64,000 bases of DNA from UBA7672 sp040398465 (GTDB lineage: Bacteria; Pseudomonadota; Alphaproteobacteria; Caulobacterales; Hyphomonadaceae): positions 1 through 64,000 of the forward strand of contig JBBAUA010000009.1 in the NCBI GenBank assembly GCA_040398465.1. The letters run 5' to 3'. How positions within the stretch are numbered: position 1 is the first letter of the stretch; each line of letters begins with the position of its first letter. The notes under the pieces are model-generated. The model was not told the origin of the DNA. It did no database searches and saw only the letters and a program-made list of their open reading frames with translations. Positions 1 through 8,640 of this stretch are shown here, piece after piece. The translations under genes were made by a program, and so were the position numbers.

Positions 1-336
1 ATGGTGCGCGGCGCGATCAATGGCTCGCGCAAGATGCTGCTGGATTATCGCGACGTGGAAGGCCGGGCGAGCAAGCGCGTGATCTGGCCAATTCTCCTGG
101 GCTACTATGAGACGACGCGGATCATCTGCGCGTGGTGTGAGGCGCGGAAAGACTTCCGGTCGTTCAGGTCCGATCGCGTGCTGTCAGCGACTGTGCTGGA
201 CGAGCGCTTCCCCGAGCGTCCTTCAAGCCTGCGCGTGAAGTGGCGCAAGGCGATGGAGGCGGAGTGGAAGCGGCGCAAGGCAGAGATCAACGGACGAGCG
301 ACCGAGGCTGATATGCGAACTCAGGTCCCGAAATAA
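1..336 (+). CDS. WYL-domain transcriptional regulator (YafY-like), C-terminal part
   Basis: Only the end of the gene is in the window; the Met at base 1 is probably internal, because the visible 111 residues start inside a domain. The segment has the features of a WYL ligand-sensing domain: a basic stretch followed by LLDYRDVEGRAS, then a conserved Arg and Pro (KRVIWPI), then ICAWCEARKDFRSFRSDRV near residues 42-60. Family members are usually about 230 residues, with an N-terminal helix-turn-helix that would lie upstream of the window. The C-terminal tail is charged and ends at TAA. A terminator hairpin follows within 4 bases. Its target genes cannot be inferred from here. Confidence 0.8.
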   Translation: MVRGAINGSRKMLLDYRDVEGRASKRVIWPILLGYYETTRIICAWCEARKDFRSFRSDRVLSATVLDERFPERPSSLRVKWRKAMEAEWKRRKAEINGRATEADMRTQVPK

Positions 337-366
337 AAGGCGCCGACCCCGGGAGGGGGTCGGCGC
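331..366 (-). terminator. Intrinsic terminator for the TonB receptor gene
   Basis: An 11-bp perfect stem (340-350 with 356-366) with a 5-base loop lies between the two converging genes. Read on the minus strand the hairpin is followed by CTTTTATTTC, a U-rich tract, so it mainly serves the receptor at 410-3274. The plus strand has no U-run after the stem, so it would terminate the WYL gene less well. Confidence 0.75.
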
Positions 367-409
367 AAGGTCCAATCGCGGGAGCACCGCCATTGGGAAA
401 GTGAATGGA

Positions 410-3274
410 CTAGAACCGGATCTGCAGTTCCGCGCCGATAGTGCGGGGCGGGCGGTATGTATCCGCGATCGTCAGGCAGTCCTCCGGCAGGAAGCCGGTG
501 CCGTTGGAGAAGTTGATGCTGGTGGCCGGCGTCGATCCGCACATCGCAAGGCCGGCAACATCGCGCGTCCCGTTGGCCACACGGCGACCGCCACCGCGAC
601 TATCGTACTGGAGCTCGTCCATGAGGTTCCGAACGAAACCAATCACCGTGAACACGCCGTCCGAGCTGGTCCAGCTCAGGCGGGCATCGACCTGATCCCA
701 TTGCGGCATCTTCGTTGCCCACATGTTGAAGATGTTGCTGTAGGCGATGTCCTGCCAGAAATAGCTGGCCGAAGCATCGAGCGTAGAACCGTCCTCGAAG
801 TCCCAGGTGTACGTGCCGTTGAGCGCGATCTTGTTCTTGGGGCTGAAGGGCAGGATGTTGCCGCTGAGGTTCTGACCACGCTGGGCCGGGTTGGGACCCG
901 GCGGCGGCGCGGCACTGACCGGGTTTGCGCCCGGGTCACGGGCCCACGGATCCAGCCCGTTGACCAGCGCTTGTGAGTTGCCGATCTCCGGATTGGTATA
1001 GCCGTAGTTGAACAGGAAGCGCAGATTGTCCGTCGGATACCAGATGGTTTCGAGTTCGAATCCCGTCGTCGATACTTCCGGCAGGTTCACGTAGGCCACA
1101 TAGTTAGGCGGCCTGAAGCCGTTTGAGTCCGGCTCCGGCACGATCGTGTTCGACACCTGGTAGCCTTGATAGTCGTAGTAGAACAGGGTCGCGTTCGTGG
1201 TGAGATTCCAGTCTGACCACTCGCGCTTGAAGCCAAGCTCGAAAGCGTCGACCAGTTCCTTGTCGGTATACGGCGTGGCCGTGAGGTTGCAGTTTGTATC
1301 AGCGCAGCCCAAGCCGCCCGGCTTGTAGCCGCGATTGTATTTGCCGTAGACAAGTGTGTCGTCGTCTGGCGTCCAGTCGAGACCAAGCACGCCGGTCACC
1401 TCTTCCCACGACGCTTCCAGTTGACGCGTCGCGTTGCCAGTGACCGGATTCACGTAAATGCCGTAGCGGCTCAGATCGGGAGACCGCCCAGTCGGACACT
1501 GGGCCGCCGCACCATTGGCAGGGGTCTCGTTGGTGTTGATGACGCCCTGGCCAGCCGAGCCGCACGGGTTTGAACCAGTAGCTGAAGTTCGCGTAGCTGG
1601 GTCGGGCCCACCAAAGAATGCGCTGGTGCCATCGACGCGCGGAAAGCCAAGGGCGTAGTGCGAGATGAAGCGAGTTTGGTCCACCGCATCCATTATGTCA
1701 GTCGACCAGCGGATACCGGCCGTCAACGTCAACTGGTCGTTGATCGCGTAATCGGTGTGCACAAAGGCACCATAGGCGTTGTTGTTGCCCTTGTTGTTCG
1801 AGAAGTACCAGAGATCGCCGCCCAACGGTCCACCCGAATAGTCACTGCGACCATTCCTCGGAAGGTCCTGGACTGCGGGCGCAAAAGACGGAAAAAGCAA
1901 AATTGGCGACGTCGGACCGGTACCCTTGATGGACGGGAATGACTCGACGTAGATCGGCTGGCTGTAGTTTTCCTGGTAGGCATAGGCGCCGACAACCCAT
2001 TGCAGGGGCCCCTCGTCAGTCGAGATGATGTTGATCTCGTTCGAGAACCACGCGCGGTTTTCATTGTAGTCGGTGCGGCGGTCGGTCGAAAGCCGCGTGC
2101 CTGCCGGCGTGACCGGCCCTGGCAGCGCAAACGGAAGGCTGAAGCTCTGGACCGGGCCGCCATCGTTATCGATCTGCAGGTTGTAGTGATACCAGACATA
2201 CCCGCCCAGGTATTTAACGTCGAAATTGTCGGCGTGATAGACCGCCTCGATCGCCGTTTCCGATGTGGGATAGAGGTCTGTGAACTGCTGGAAGTCGGCG
2301 TTGAACAGTCTCTGTTCGCTTTGTCCCGCGTTCGGGTTCGTCCTCTGGTTGCCCGTCATCACGACGTTCTGCGCTACGGGGCTCAAGCCAAAGAAGCTGT
2401 TGATGTTGGCCCCACCGGGAGCACCAAACAGGCGCGTATCGTAAGGCTCGGAGCCGCCCGCGGCTGTACGTCCGCCTGGAGCGCCTACGCGGTTCCATGA
2501 CAGTGAGCCCTGCCTAAGCCACAAGTCGATCCGGTCACCAATGTCCGCTTCGAGCTGTGCTTCGATATAGGTGTCGTTCCTGCGGCCGGCTTCGGTGTCG
2601 CCGGTTGCGACGTTGGTGAGGTAGCCCTCGCCCTGGAAGTTGCGTGACGCCCCTACGCGGTAGCGCAGCCAATCCGTGATCGGGCCAGAAATGGTCGCTT
2701 CTGCCTTCAGGTTCTCGTAGTCGCCAGCGCCGAGGTTGAACTGACCTTCGAATTCTTCGGTCGGGCGCTTGGTGATGACGTTGAGCGCGCCTCCGATCGA
2801 GTCGCGACCATAGAGCGTGCCCTGCGGACCGCGGACGACCTCGACGCGATCGACGAAGATCGCTTCGCGGCTCGCCGGGATGGCGGACGAGAAGTAGACG
2901 CCGTCGACATAGTTCGAGATGCCGGACCGGATGCCGAAGTTGTTTGACGTGCGGGTGACGCCGCGCATGCCGAGGCGGTCGTTGGCGGTCGAGTAGCTGA
3001 GGCCCGGTGCGAAGTTGGTGTAGTCCTGAACCGTGGTCAGGCCGATCTCGTCGCGCAGTTCGGACGTGATGGCGGTGACGGCCACCGCGATGTCCTGGAC
3101 CGTTTCTTCGCGCTTGAAGGCGGTAACGACGACGACGTCGCGACCCCGGTCATCTTGGTCCTCAGCCGGTTGGGGCGCGGTTTGCGGGCCCGTCTCCGTG
3201 TTCTGCGCCATGGCTGGCATTGCCAGTCCAAGCGCGAGCAAGCTCACAAGTGAAATACGATTGATATGCGCCAT
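410..3274 (-). CDS. TonB-dependent outer-membrane receptor
   Basis: A 954-residue protein with a Sec signal peptide (about 1-23, ending AMPAMAQ). A TonB-box-like segment (DVVVVTAFKREE, about 46-57) is followed by the plug domain, including VEVVRGPQGTLYGRDSIGG at about 145-163 and LNVITKRP. The rest is a long beta-barrel ending in ELQIRF with the terminal aromatic residue expected of outer-membrane barrels. This family imports large substrates (siderophores, cobalamin, glycans) using TonB energy; the substrate cannot be read from sequence. The start ATG is followed directly by a standard signal peptide. No TonB/ExbBD partner lies next to it. The 446 bp upstream are non-coding and hold a perfect palindrome. 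Confidence 0.93.
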   Translation of the reverse strand: MAHINRISLVSLLALGLAMPAMAQNTETGPQTAPQPAEDQDDRGRDVVVVTAFKREETVQDIAVAVTAITSELRDEIGLTTVQDYTNFAPGLSYSTANDRLGMRGVTRTSNNFGIRSGISNYVDGVYFSSAIPASREAIFVDRVEVVRGPQGTLYGRDSIGGALNVITKRPTEEFEGQFNLGAGDYENLKAEATISGPITDWLRYRVGASRNFQGEGYLTNVATGDTEAGRRNDTYIEAQLEADIGDRIDLWLRQGSLSWNRVGAPGGRTAAGGSEPYDTRLFGAPGGANINSFFGLSPVAQNVVMTGNQRTNPNAGQSEQRLFNADFQQFTDLYPTSETAIEAVYHADNFDVKYLGGYVWYHYNLQIDNDGGPVQSFSLPFALPGPVTPAGTRLSTDRRTDYNENRAWFSNEINIISTDEGPLQWVVGAYAYQENYSQPIYVESFPSIKGTGPTSPILLFPSFAPAVQDLPRNGRSDYSGGPLGGDLWYFSNNKGNNNAYGAFVHTDYAINDQLTLTAGIRWSTDIMDAVDQTRFISHYALGFPRVDGTSAFFGGPDPATRTSATGSNPCGSAGQGVINTNETPANGAAAQCPTGRSPDLSRYGIYVNPVTGNATRQLEASWEEVTGVLGLDWTPDDDTLVYGKYNRGYKPGGLGCADTNCNLTATPYTDKELVDAFELGFKREWSDWNLTTNATLFYYDYQGYQVSNTIVPEPDSNGFRPPNYVAYVNLPEVSTTGFELETIWYPTDNLRFLFNYGYTNPEIGNSQALVNGLDPWARDPGANPVSAAPPPGPNPAQRGQNLSGNILPFSPKNKIALNGTYTWDFEDGSTLDASASYFWQDIAYSNIFNMWATKMPQWDQVDARLSWTSSDGVFTVIGFVRNLMDELQYDSRGGGRRVANGTRDVAGLAMCGSTPATSINFSNGTGFLPEDCLTIADTYRPPRTIGAELQIRF

Positions 3275-3720
3275 GCGACGCGTCCTCCCTGGCAGCGATC
3301 CTCCCGAAGCGTCCCTTAGGTTTCTGTGTGACGCCTGCGCTTCGCCTCCGTATCCCCGGGGCTCGCGCAGGTGTGATCAGAGAGGGGCCCCAAGTTTTCG
3401 TCAACGGCGCCGTAACGGCAGGGGGTAGTTACGTAAAGGGCAGCCGGTTGCGGTATCAGCGTGCATCGCAGCAAGATATGCCGCACGCGGAATGTCGCTA
3501 GGGGAAGAACTCACGCGCGCGTGAATTGACGTGATGTACGCTGCGTCATTTGTGCAATGCCCTGAAAAGGAACCCTAAAAACTTGATACTGTCTAGGCCA
3601 ACTCTATTGCGCCGCAGCGCATTTCCTAAACGTACCACGCCAGAAATATTTTCAGTTCCGTGAACGTAAAGGGAGAGGTTTTCCCTACGACCCCCGGTTT
3701 CCGCAGCGCGGCAATGACGA
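3275..3720. other. Intergenic region with 14-bp palindrome upstream of the receptor gene
   Basis: This 446-bp stretch separates the receptor start from the end of the TPR lipoprotein gene; I see no convincing gene in it. It contains the self-complementary sequence TCACGCGCGCGTGA at 3511-3524, a reasonable operator candidate for the receptor gene, although it lies about 240 bp upstream of that start. The part at 3540-3720 is less GC-rich than its surroundings. No clear sigma-70 promoter could be chosen by eye. Confidence 0.4.
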
Positions 3721-5460
3721 TCAGATGACCTCGGCCGTGATGCTGGCGAAGTCGCCGCGCCAGAGGGTGCGTGCGCGCGCCAGAGTTGCCGCAGCGTCTT
3801 CAACGCGCCCCTGCCCTGCCTGCGCCTTGCCAAGGACCCAGAGGGCGAGAGGGTCGTGCTTCCAGGTCTTGAGGGAAGCGAGGGCCTCCGATTCGGCCTT
3901 CATGTAGTCGCCGGCCTTGAGGTGGGCGGCGGCCAGCGAGCGGCGGACGGGATACCACCAGGCCGGCGGGTCCATGAAGGTTCCGAACTCCTCCTCCTGC
4001 AGGGCGGCGCCCTTGCTGAAGCGGGCCATGGCGGCGCGGGCGTTGCCTTCGGCCATGGCGAGGCGGCCTTCGAGCACGGCCTGCGCGATCCTGTATTCGG
4101 GATCATCGCCTGCGGCGTTGCGCAGCTTTCCGAGTTCGATGCGCGCGCCGGCGGCGTCGCCTTTCTGGAGCAGCGCCTCGCCGCGGCCATAAGCCTGGTA
4201 AGCGCGGAACTCGGGCTCGTCGCGCTTGCTGACCGGGAGCGCGAGCATCCGGTCGGGCGCGTAGCGCGCGAGGGCGACGAAGGTTCGCGGCGTCGGATCA
4301 AAGCGCTTCTTCGCGCCTGATTCCGGATACGCCCTGGCCGCGTGTTCGGCATAGCGCAGGGCAAGCTCGCCATCGCCCGACATCATCGCGCCGGCGAGGC
4401 CGAAGGCGAGATTGTGGGAGTAGTACATCGGCATCGGGAAGTCGTTCAGCATGGGCGGGCGCGGGTCGCCGCCGCCGGCGACCCATGTGGCGTCGGTCGA
4501 GATCGCCTGCGCGTTCACGACGGCGGCTTCCTGATAGAGGCCTGCGCGGAAAAAGGTGTGCGCCGGCATGTGGACGAGGTGGCTGGCCATGGGGGCAAGA
4601 TCGCCGAGGCGTTTCGCGTAGGGCAGCGCGTCTTCGGCGCGTTCGTCGAACTCGGTGGCGTGGATGTAGTAATGGATCGCTCCGGTGTCGTCGGGATGAT
4701 CCTCCAGCACCTTCTCCAGCAGCGTCAGCGCGGTGGTGAGTTCGTCGGACTTCTCGCCGCGCGGACCGGCCATCATCAGGCTGTGGGCTGCGAGCACGGT
4801 GAGCTCGACGTGTTGCGGGTAATCGGCGGCGATCTGCCTGAGGGCCTGGGCGAAGGCCGGCTCCGTCCCCTCGCCTGCCGCGCTGGCGTCGGCTTCGCCG
4901 GACTTGTTGGCGACGGCCTTTGTCTCGGCGACAGGCTTCGGTTCGGCATAACGTGCGACCATCGCATCGGCGAGGCGGCGCGCGAGTTCATCGCCCGGCT
5001 TCACCAGCGACTGTGCGCGAAGGGCGGCGGCGAGCGCGAGCTTACGCTCGTCGTCCTTGATGCCGTAGTTGAGCGTCGGCCCGAGCGCCCATGCCTCGCC
5101 CCATGAGCACATTGAGCAGGCAGGGTCCAGTTCGACCGCGCGCTTCATCGCGGCCTTCACATCCTGGTGGTAGAAGGCGTGGCTGAGCGCGAGACCGTAG
5201 TCGAACCATTCCTGTGCAGCCGGCACGTTTGTGTCGACCTTGAAGCCGCCCGTGCCCATGCCCTCGGCCAGCTTGATGTCGGGCGCGATCTTGTCCGCGC
5301 CGAGGGCCTCAGCCGAACAGAGCGCGTTGATCGCCAGCAGGGATTCCGCACTCGTCTGCGCCGAGGGGCTGAGTGTGGCGACTGGCGGGACCATGGCCGG
5401 CCCGAAGGTCGAGCAGGCCGCGATCGCAGTGAGGGAAATGAGCGCCAGGCGGGCACGCAT
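3721..5460 (-). CDS. Tetratricopeptide-repeat lipoprotein
   Basis: The frame is open further upstream, but the likely start is the ATG at 5458-5460, preceded by GGAGA and followed by a signal peptide with a lipobox-like site (LISLTAIAAC, Cys at about residue 15). The mature protein of about 565 residues is alanine-rich and helical, with recurring TPR-type patterns (for example AQEWFDYGLALSHAFYHQD and AMKRAVELDPACSMCSWGEA at about 85-125) and again near the C-terminus. This pattern suggests a periplasm-facing scaffold of unknown partner. Proteins like this are frequent as hypothetical TPR proteins in Caulobacterales. It is transcribed alone; 279 bp separate it from folA. Confidence 0.8.
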   Translation of the reverse strand: MRARLALISLTAIAACSTFGPAMVPPVATLSPSAQTSAESLLAINALCSAEALGADKIAPDIKLAEGMGTGGFKVDTNVPAAQEWFDYGLALSHAFYHQDVKAAMKRAVELDPACSMCSWGEAWALGPTLNYGIKDDERKLALAAALRAQSLVKPGDELARRLADAMVARYAEPKPVAETKAVANKSGEADASAAGEGTEPAFAQALRQIAADYPQHVELTVLAAHSLMMAGPRGEKSDELTTALTLLEKVLEDHPDDTGAIHYYIHATEFDERAEDALPYAKRLGDLAPMASHLVHMPAHTFFRAGLYQEAAVVNAQAISTDATWVAGGGDPRPPMLNDFPMPMYYSHNLAFGLAGAMMSGDGELALRYAEHAARAYPESGAKKRFDPTPRTFVALARYAPDRMLALPVSKRDEPEFRAYQAYGRGEALLQKGDAAGARIELGKLRNAAGDDPEYRIAQAVLEGRLAMAEGNARAAMARFSKGAALQEEEFGTFMDPPAWWYPVRRSLAAAHLKAGDYMKAESEALASLKTWKHDPLALWVLGKAQAGQGRVEDAAATLARARTLWRGDFASITAEVI

Positions 5461-5739
5461 GAAAGTCTCCGTAATCGCGGGGAAACTAGACTGCGTTGGC
5501 GGCGCGGGGAATGGGCATGAGGGCGCGTTCTCAGACGCGCGGGCGTGCTGAGGTGTTTTTGTGCGCGTGTCGGGTTTGGTGCGAGGTGGGGCGGGCCGCG
5601 GGCGCATCTGAGCACTCCCTCGTGGTTCGACGGGTGCTCCCTTCGGCCGCTGCTCACCATGGAGTTTCCCCCAAACGCGAACAACCACTTTCCCCGAAAC
5701 TTGGCGCTGAGCGAAGCCGGGGTGCGCGGCGAAGGCCGG

Positions 5740-6282
5740 CTACTGCCGCTCGAACTCGCGGATCGCGAAGTTCGCTTCGTTGTCGGCGTCGGATGGGACG
5801 TGGACGGAGGATGTTTCGCGCCAGAGCGAACGGTCGAACGGGGGGAAGAAGACCGTAGCCTCGGCTTCGGCGTCGACTTCTGTGAGTGTCATGTGGGTCG
5901 CGAGCGCGAGGCCTGCCTCATAAATGGCTGCGCCGCCGATGATGGAGACCTCGGGAACGCCGGATGCGGACGCCATGGCGCGGGCGGCGGCGAGCGCGGG
6001 CGGCAGGCTGGAATAGACGAAGGCGCCGGGGGCGAGGAAATCGAGATTGCGCGTTGCGATGATGTTGGGGCGGCCCGGGAGCGGACGCTTCGGCAGGCTT
6101 TCCCAGGTCTTGCGCCCCATCACCAGCGGGGTCTTTGCCGTGATGCGCCTGTAGTTCGCCATGTCGGCCTTCAGCCGGAAAAGCAGGCGATTGTCGCGGC
6201 CGAGCTCCCCTCGCCTGCCTATGGCGGCGACGATGCGGACGCCGATTGAATCGGCTGTTACGGGAAAGGTGGACGATGGCAC
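5740..6282 (-). CDS. folA: Dihydrofolate reductase
   Basis: A 180-residue protein that reduces dihydrofolate to tetrahydrofolate with NADPH. Visible family features are the N-terminal strand IVAAIGRRGELGRDN, the folate-site helix FRLKADMANYRRIT, the cofactor motif VMGRKTWESLP (about 54-64), the strand PNIIATRN, and IIGGAAIYEAGL (about 114-125) with TLTEVDAEAEATVFFP downstream. The length is slightly above the usual 160-170 because of about 12 extra N-terminal residues, so the true start could be internal. thyA, which produces the dihydrofolate this enzyme recycles, is 1.4 kb away on the same strand, separated by two unrelated genes. Confidence 0.93.
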   Translation of the reverse strand: MPSSTFPVTADSIGVRIVAAIGRRGELGRDNRLLFRLKADMANYRRITAKTPLVMGRKTWESLPKRPLPGRPNIIATRNLDFLAPGAFVYSSLPPALAAARAMASASGVPEVSIIGGAAIYEAGLALATHMTLTEVDAEAEATVFFPPFDRSLWRETSSVHVPSDADNEANFAIREFERQ

Positions 6283-6381
6283 GGGGAACTCTGTAATGAC
6301 TTAGCTCTGAAGTCGGGGCGCGACGGATGCGCAGTGAACCGCCTTTGGCGACAGGCGCAAGTGGCGGGAGTCTAGTCAGGC

Positions 6382-7065
6382 ATGGATGTTGTCTGGAACG
6401 AGTTCGTGTCGATCGTCGCCTCGCGCGATCCGGCGCACCTGCCCTTTGTCCTCGCCGGGCTGGTTGCGACGGGCTTGCTGATCTGGCGACTGAGAGGGCG
6501 CGCATGGGCGTATGTCTATGTCGCGCTGATCCCCTTCCTGAACTGGAGTTTCGGGAAGGTCAGCGGCATCGACGCGACGAACGAGCTTGGCTGGCTGTTC
6601 GGCACCGCGCACACGATCCTGGTCAATCCTCTAACCATTGCGACCGGCATGGTCTTCGTGATCCGCGATTTCGTGCAGCGCGAGATGGGGCATCGCGTGC
6701 TGGTGCTGATGGCCCTCGCGATCGGTTGGTCATTCTACTATTCCTGGCCGGTGATCGCGATCGCGTCGGGCCTTGCGTTTGCGGTTTCCGAGACGGTGGA
6801 CTGGCTGCTGTTCACGTTCACCAAGTACCGGCTGTCGACGCGCATCCTGCTGTCGAGTGCGCTGGCGGCCCCGATCGACACCACAGTGTTTCTCTATGGC
6901 GCGGACCTCGCGCAGGCGATGGCCGGAACGGCGCAGCCGGGCGACCTGTTCAACCTGCCGAACTGGGTGCTGTTCATTCTCGGCAAGATGGTGGGAGCGG
7001 TTGTGGTGTCGTGGATGGTCCGCCAGCGTGAGCGGCGCGGCGAGGTCGATCCGGCGGCGGCTTAG
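6382..7065 (+). CDS. VUT-family membrane transporter (YhhQ-like, putative queuosine-precursor transporter)
   Basis: A 227-residue integral membrane protein with about six hydrophobic segments. The conserved stretches TGMVFVIRDFVQREMGHR (about 90-107) and AFAVSETVDWLLFTFTKYR (about 133-151), followed by a membrane segment containing APIDTTVFL, match the VUT/YhhQ family, whose Escherichia coli member imports preQ0 and preQ1. Substrate assignment is from family knowledge only. It is divergent from folA with 99 bp between the starts. A bidirectional terminator follows 24 bp after the stop. Confidence 0.82.
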   Translation: MDVVWNEFVSIVASRDPAHLPFVLAGLVATGLLIWRLRGRAWAYVYVALIPFLNWSFGKVSGIDATNELGWLFGTAHTILVNPLTIATGMVFVIRDFVQREMGHRVLVLMALAIGWSFYYSWPVIAIASGLAFAVSETVDWLLFTFTKYRLSTRILLSSALAAPIDTTVFLYGADLAQAMAGTAQPGDLFNLPNWVLFILGKMVGAVVVSWMVRQRERRGEVDPAAA

Positions 7066-7084
7066 GCGGAGCTTGCGGACAACA

Positions 7085-7113
7085 AAAAAGGCGGTCCTAC
7101 AGGACCGCCCTTT
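7085..7113. terminator. Bidirectional intrinsic terminator
   Basis: A 9-bp perfect stem (7090-7098 with 7101-7109) is preceded by AAAAAA and followed by CTTT. It therefore resembles a terminator on both strands, stronger on the minus strand (TTTTTT) for the lipoprotein gene at 7158 and weaker for the VUT gene. Confidence 0.85.
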
Positions 7114-7157
7114 CGCGACTCTTGCGAGTCTTGTTTACGTCCTAAGCCGGCAAGGGC

Positions 7158-7418
7158 TTAGTGCGGAGCCGGAGCAGCCGGAGCCGGAGCAGCCGGAGCA
7201 GCAGCCGGGTCAGCAGCCGGAGCAGCCATCGCGTCGGCAGCCGGAGCCGCCATCGGGTCAGCAGCCGGGGCGGCCATCGCGTCGGCAGCCGGAGCGGCCA
7301 TCGCGTCAGCAGCCGGAGCGGCGGCGGGGGCTTCAGCGGCCGGAGTTTCGGCAGCCGGAGCGCAGGCAACGAGAGCAGCGGTCGCAACCGCAGCAGCAAC
7401 AATCAGTTTGAACGACAT
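7158..7418 (-). CDS. Small Ala/Pro-rich lipoprotein with octapeptide repeats
   Basis: An 86-residue protein. The N-terminus MSFKLIVAAAVATAALVAC is a type II signal peptide with a lipobox (ALVAC, Cys19), so a small lipoprotein is expected in the envelope. The mature part is almost only Ala, Pro, Asp and Met, built from five copies of an eight-residue unit (DAMAAPAA, with DP variants) and a PAPAAPAP tail. The repeats are encoded by near-identical 24-bp units (about 7200-7322), so copy number could vary. Other frames across this DNA are also open because of the repeat, but only this one has a signal peptide and a terminator. The function is unknown; such proteins may act as periplasmic spacers. 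Confidence 0.72.
   Translation of the reverse strand: MSFKLIVAAAVATAALVACAPAAETPAAEAPAAAPAADAMAAPAADAMAAPAADPMAAPAADAMAAPAADPAAAPAAPAPAAPAPH
7200..7322. repeat. 24-bp tandem repeat, about five units
   Basis: Consecutive 24-base units of the form GCGTCGGCAGCCGGAGC followed by (C/G)GCCATC, with scattered substitutions, encode the octapeptide repeat of the overlapping lipoprotein. The repeat keeps the reading frame, so gain or loss of a unit would change length without disrupting the gene. Confidence 0.75.
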
Positions 7419-7699
7419 TGGATAGATCCCTCCGACGGATCACACCCGCCTCGGGAGACTAAAGTCCGGGCGGCCCCTGTGTTTGTTACGACCCCGGCAA
7501 AAGCACAAGATGTTGATGGATTAGGTTTCAGTCAGCTTGGGGCGTGTTGGTTAACGTTGCGCACCGGGACATTGGAGCGACTTGAGCACGGCGCTTGGGC
7601 ACTGCGGCAACGAAAATTTGGTCCGTTAGCGAAACGCCTTGAATCCATTGGACTGTACGGTAACTGGCTTGTTGCGTCCGCAAACATCCGCCTTGCAGC

Positions 7700-8494
7700 T
7701 CAGACGGCGACGGGCGCCTTGATGTGAGCGTCCGACACGTAATTCGTTAATGTGAAATCTTCGTAATCCCACCCGAACAGGTCGGATTTAGATGGATTGA
7801 GTTCCAGGCCCGGCAGGAGCTTGGGCTGGCGCTGCAGCTGGAGGCGCGCCTGCTCGAAATGATTCGCGTAGAGGTGCACATCGCCGAAGCTGTGCACGAA
7901 CTCGCCGGGCTCGAGCTTAGTCGCCTTCGCCATCAGGATGGTGAGCAGCGCGTAGGACGCGATGTTGAACGGCACGCCGAGGAAGACGTCGGCCGAGCGC
8001 TGGTAGAGCTGGCAGGACAGTTTTCCGTTCGCGACGAAGAACTGGAACAGGCAGTGGCAGGGCGGCAGCGCCATGCGGTCGACGTCGGCCGGATTCCACG
8101 CGGAGACGACGAGGCGACGCGAGTTCGGGTTCTGGATGATCTCGTTCTTCACCCATGCGATCTGGTCGATGGTGCGGCCGTCAGGGGCCGCCCATGAGCG
8201 CCATTGCTTGCCGTAGACGGGGCCGAGTTCACCATCGGGATCGGCCCATTCATCCCAGATGCTGACGCCGCGCTCCTGCAGCCATTTCACATTGGTCTCG
8301 CCGCGCAGGAACCAGAGCAGCTCGACGATGATGGAGCGGAGGTGAAGCTTCTTCGTCGTGAGCATGGGGAAGCCCTGGCTCAGGTCGAAGCGCATCTGGC
8401 GGCCGAAGACGCCGCGCGTACCGGTGCCGGTGCGGTCGCCGCGATCGACGCCGTTGTCGAGGATGTCCTGGAGCAGGTCGAGGTACTGGCGCAT
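7700..8494 (-). CDS. thyA: Thymidylate synthase
   Basis: A 264-residue protein, the same length as the Escherichia coli enzyme. It makes dTMP from dUMP using methylene-tetrahydrofolate. Diagnostic parts are the N-terminus MRQYLDLLQDILDNG, the phosphate-binding RTGTGTRGVFGRQMRFDL, WDEWADPDGELGPVYGKQWRSW, the catalytic Cys in ALPPCHCLFQFFV (about residue 146), RSADVFLGVPFNIASYALL, and the C-terminal IKAPVAV. The frame is open for 69 codons further upstream, but the ATG at 8492-8494 matches the family start exactly. It pairs metabolically with folA nearby. No flavin-dependent ThyX is seen. Confidence 0.96.
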   Translation of the reverse strand: MRQYLDLLQDILDNGVDRGDRTGTGTRGVFGRQMRFDLSQGFPMLTTKKLHLRSIIVELLWFLRGETNVKWLQERGVSIWDEWADPDGELGPVYGKQWRSWAAPDGRTIDQIAWVKNEIIQNPNSRRLVVSAWNPADVDRMALPPCHCLFQFFVANGKLSCQLYQRSADVFLGVPFNIASYALLTILMAKATKLEPGEFVHSFGDVHLYANHFEQARLQLQRQPKLLPGLELNPSKSDLFGWDYEDFTLTNYVSDAHIKAPVAV

Positions 8495-8640
8495 GAGTCG
8501 ATTCCGGTGGCGGTCGGCCAAACTTTTGGGGGCGGGCGCTGGCGTTGACAAGGCGGCGCGGGCGCGGCGGCCTGTGGAGAACTTTTGTAGGCGGGGCTTA
8601 TGACGACCAAGGCGCGGGGGAATAAGCCTCGACGGCCGCC

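Noticed and set aside
7090..7402. Tandem repeat region as a CRISPR array
   Set aside because: The units are contiguous 24-mers without spacers and are in-frame coding repeats.
7161..7727. A Ser/Arg-repeat protein on the plus strand over the lipoprotein gene
   Set aside because: The repeats are the antisense reading of the 24-bp units; the minus strand has the lipobox and terminator.
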